Assembly: GCF_017873395.1 (NCBI RefSeq)
Contig: NZ_JAGGKC010000033.1
Coordinates: 1-38,614, forward strand
DNA from: Youngiibacter multivorans
GTDB taxonomy: Bacteria > Bacillota > Clostridia > Clostridiales > Clostridiaceae
Direction of reading: 5' to 3'
DNA length: 38,614 bases
Below are positions 38,520 to 38,614 of this stretch, in pieces. The notes beneath the pieces are model-generated. The model was given only the letters and a program-made list of their open reading frames with translations, did no database searches and was not told where the DNA came from. Each line of letters opens with the position of its first letter. Within the stretch, counting starts at the first letter, position 1. The translations under genes were made by a program, and so were the position numbers.

Positions 38520-38614
38520 GAGAGTGTAGAAAATTTTGTGTTTGGACCTCTGGCTTAAGATTATAATAATCTTAAATCGGAGGTTTTAAACATGGCAAAA
38601 ATTAAAAGGGATCC
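38519..38614 (+). mobile_element. Probable IS256-type insertion sequence, left end
   Basis: From 38519 the sequence GAGAGTGTAGAAAATTTTGT resembles the terminal repeats of IS256-type (mutator) elements, which commonly carry a GTGT...AATTNTGTGT pattern. About 70 bases on, a GGAGG and an ATG start a frame that runs off the window edge. A palindrome, TTAAGATTA-TAA-TAATCTTAA (38555-38575), lies between and may be a regulatory site of the element. The identification is from memory of the terminal pattern. Confidence 0.55.
38592..38614 (+). CDS. Probable IS256-type transposase, N-terminal fragment
   Basis: Only eight codons are visible (MAKIKRDP), starting at ATG 38592, eight bases after GGAGG. Mutator-type transposases often open with this kind of short basic sequence. 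With the terminal-repeat-like sequence upstream this is the best explanation, but the fragment alone is not diagnostic. Confidence 0.5.

Noticed and set aside
1..38614. tRNA or rRNA genes
   Set aside because: No cloverleaf-like T-arm signature or rRNA-like conserved sequence was noticed on reading; a dedicated search was not possible.

Overview
The window looks like a low-to-moderate-GC, Gram-positive (monoderm) member of the Clostridia. The signs are AGGAGG-type ribosome binding sites with frequent TTG and GTG starts, type IV pilus genes without any outer-membrane secretin, a LytR-CpsA-Psr cell-wall protein, lipoproteins, and a surface protein built from DUF5011-type repeats. Genus cannot be fixed from the sequence. 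Both ends lie inside transposable elements (IS200/IS605 on the left, probable IS256-type on the right), so the window may be a complete contig that broke at repeated elements.

Layout. 1-978: a decayed IS200/IS605 element (dead tnpA, start of tnpB) that appears to have split an SGNH/GDSL hydrolase gene. 1106-3158: bacterioferritin, a carboxymuconolactone-decarboxylase-like protein and an LCP protein. 3386-12883: a compact type IV pilus locus, all on the minus strand. In transcription order it has pilT and pilD, then pilA, three minor prepilins, pilB, pilC, a fused pilM-pilN gene and pilO. 12910-21047: a cyclic-di-GMP block with two EAL proteins, one GGDEF plus HD-GYP protein and one unknown protein. 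21359-25716: metabolic and cell-envelope genes (Ldh-family oxidoreductase, membrane NERD protein, lipoprotein, exported VanX-type dipeptidase, C_GCAxxG_C_C protein). 25870-29834: a Tat translocase operon with its apparent own cargo, a Tat-exported FAD reductase lipoprotein, together with an FMN-binding lipoprotein and a TetR regulator. 30254-36263: a large repeat surface protein, a DUF2877 protein, two small membrane proteins (one of 27 residues) and a pRiA4b ORF-3-like protein. 36561-38472: an overlapping AAA15 ATPase and RloB-family pair, probably anti-phage defence. 38519-end: probable IS256-type left end.

How the genes may work together. PilB carries an N-terminal MshEN-type domain, which in known proteins binds cyclic-di-GMP. 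A phosphodiesterase-type EAL gene sits 26 bases upstream of pilT, and a second operon nearby encodes further cyclic-di-GMP synthesis and breakdown domains. Pilus extension and retraction are therefore probably tuned by this second messenger. In the Tat block, the twin-arginine cargo, its translocase and a flavinylated electron-transfer lipoprotein share one transcription direction. A palindrome overlaps the predicted promoter just after the tetR gene. Together this suggests an inducible extracytoplasmic reductase module. Functional links are inferences from gene order and motifs.
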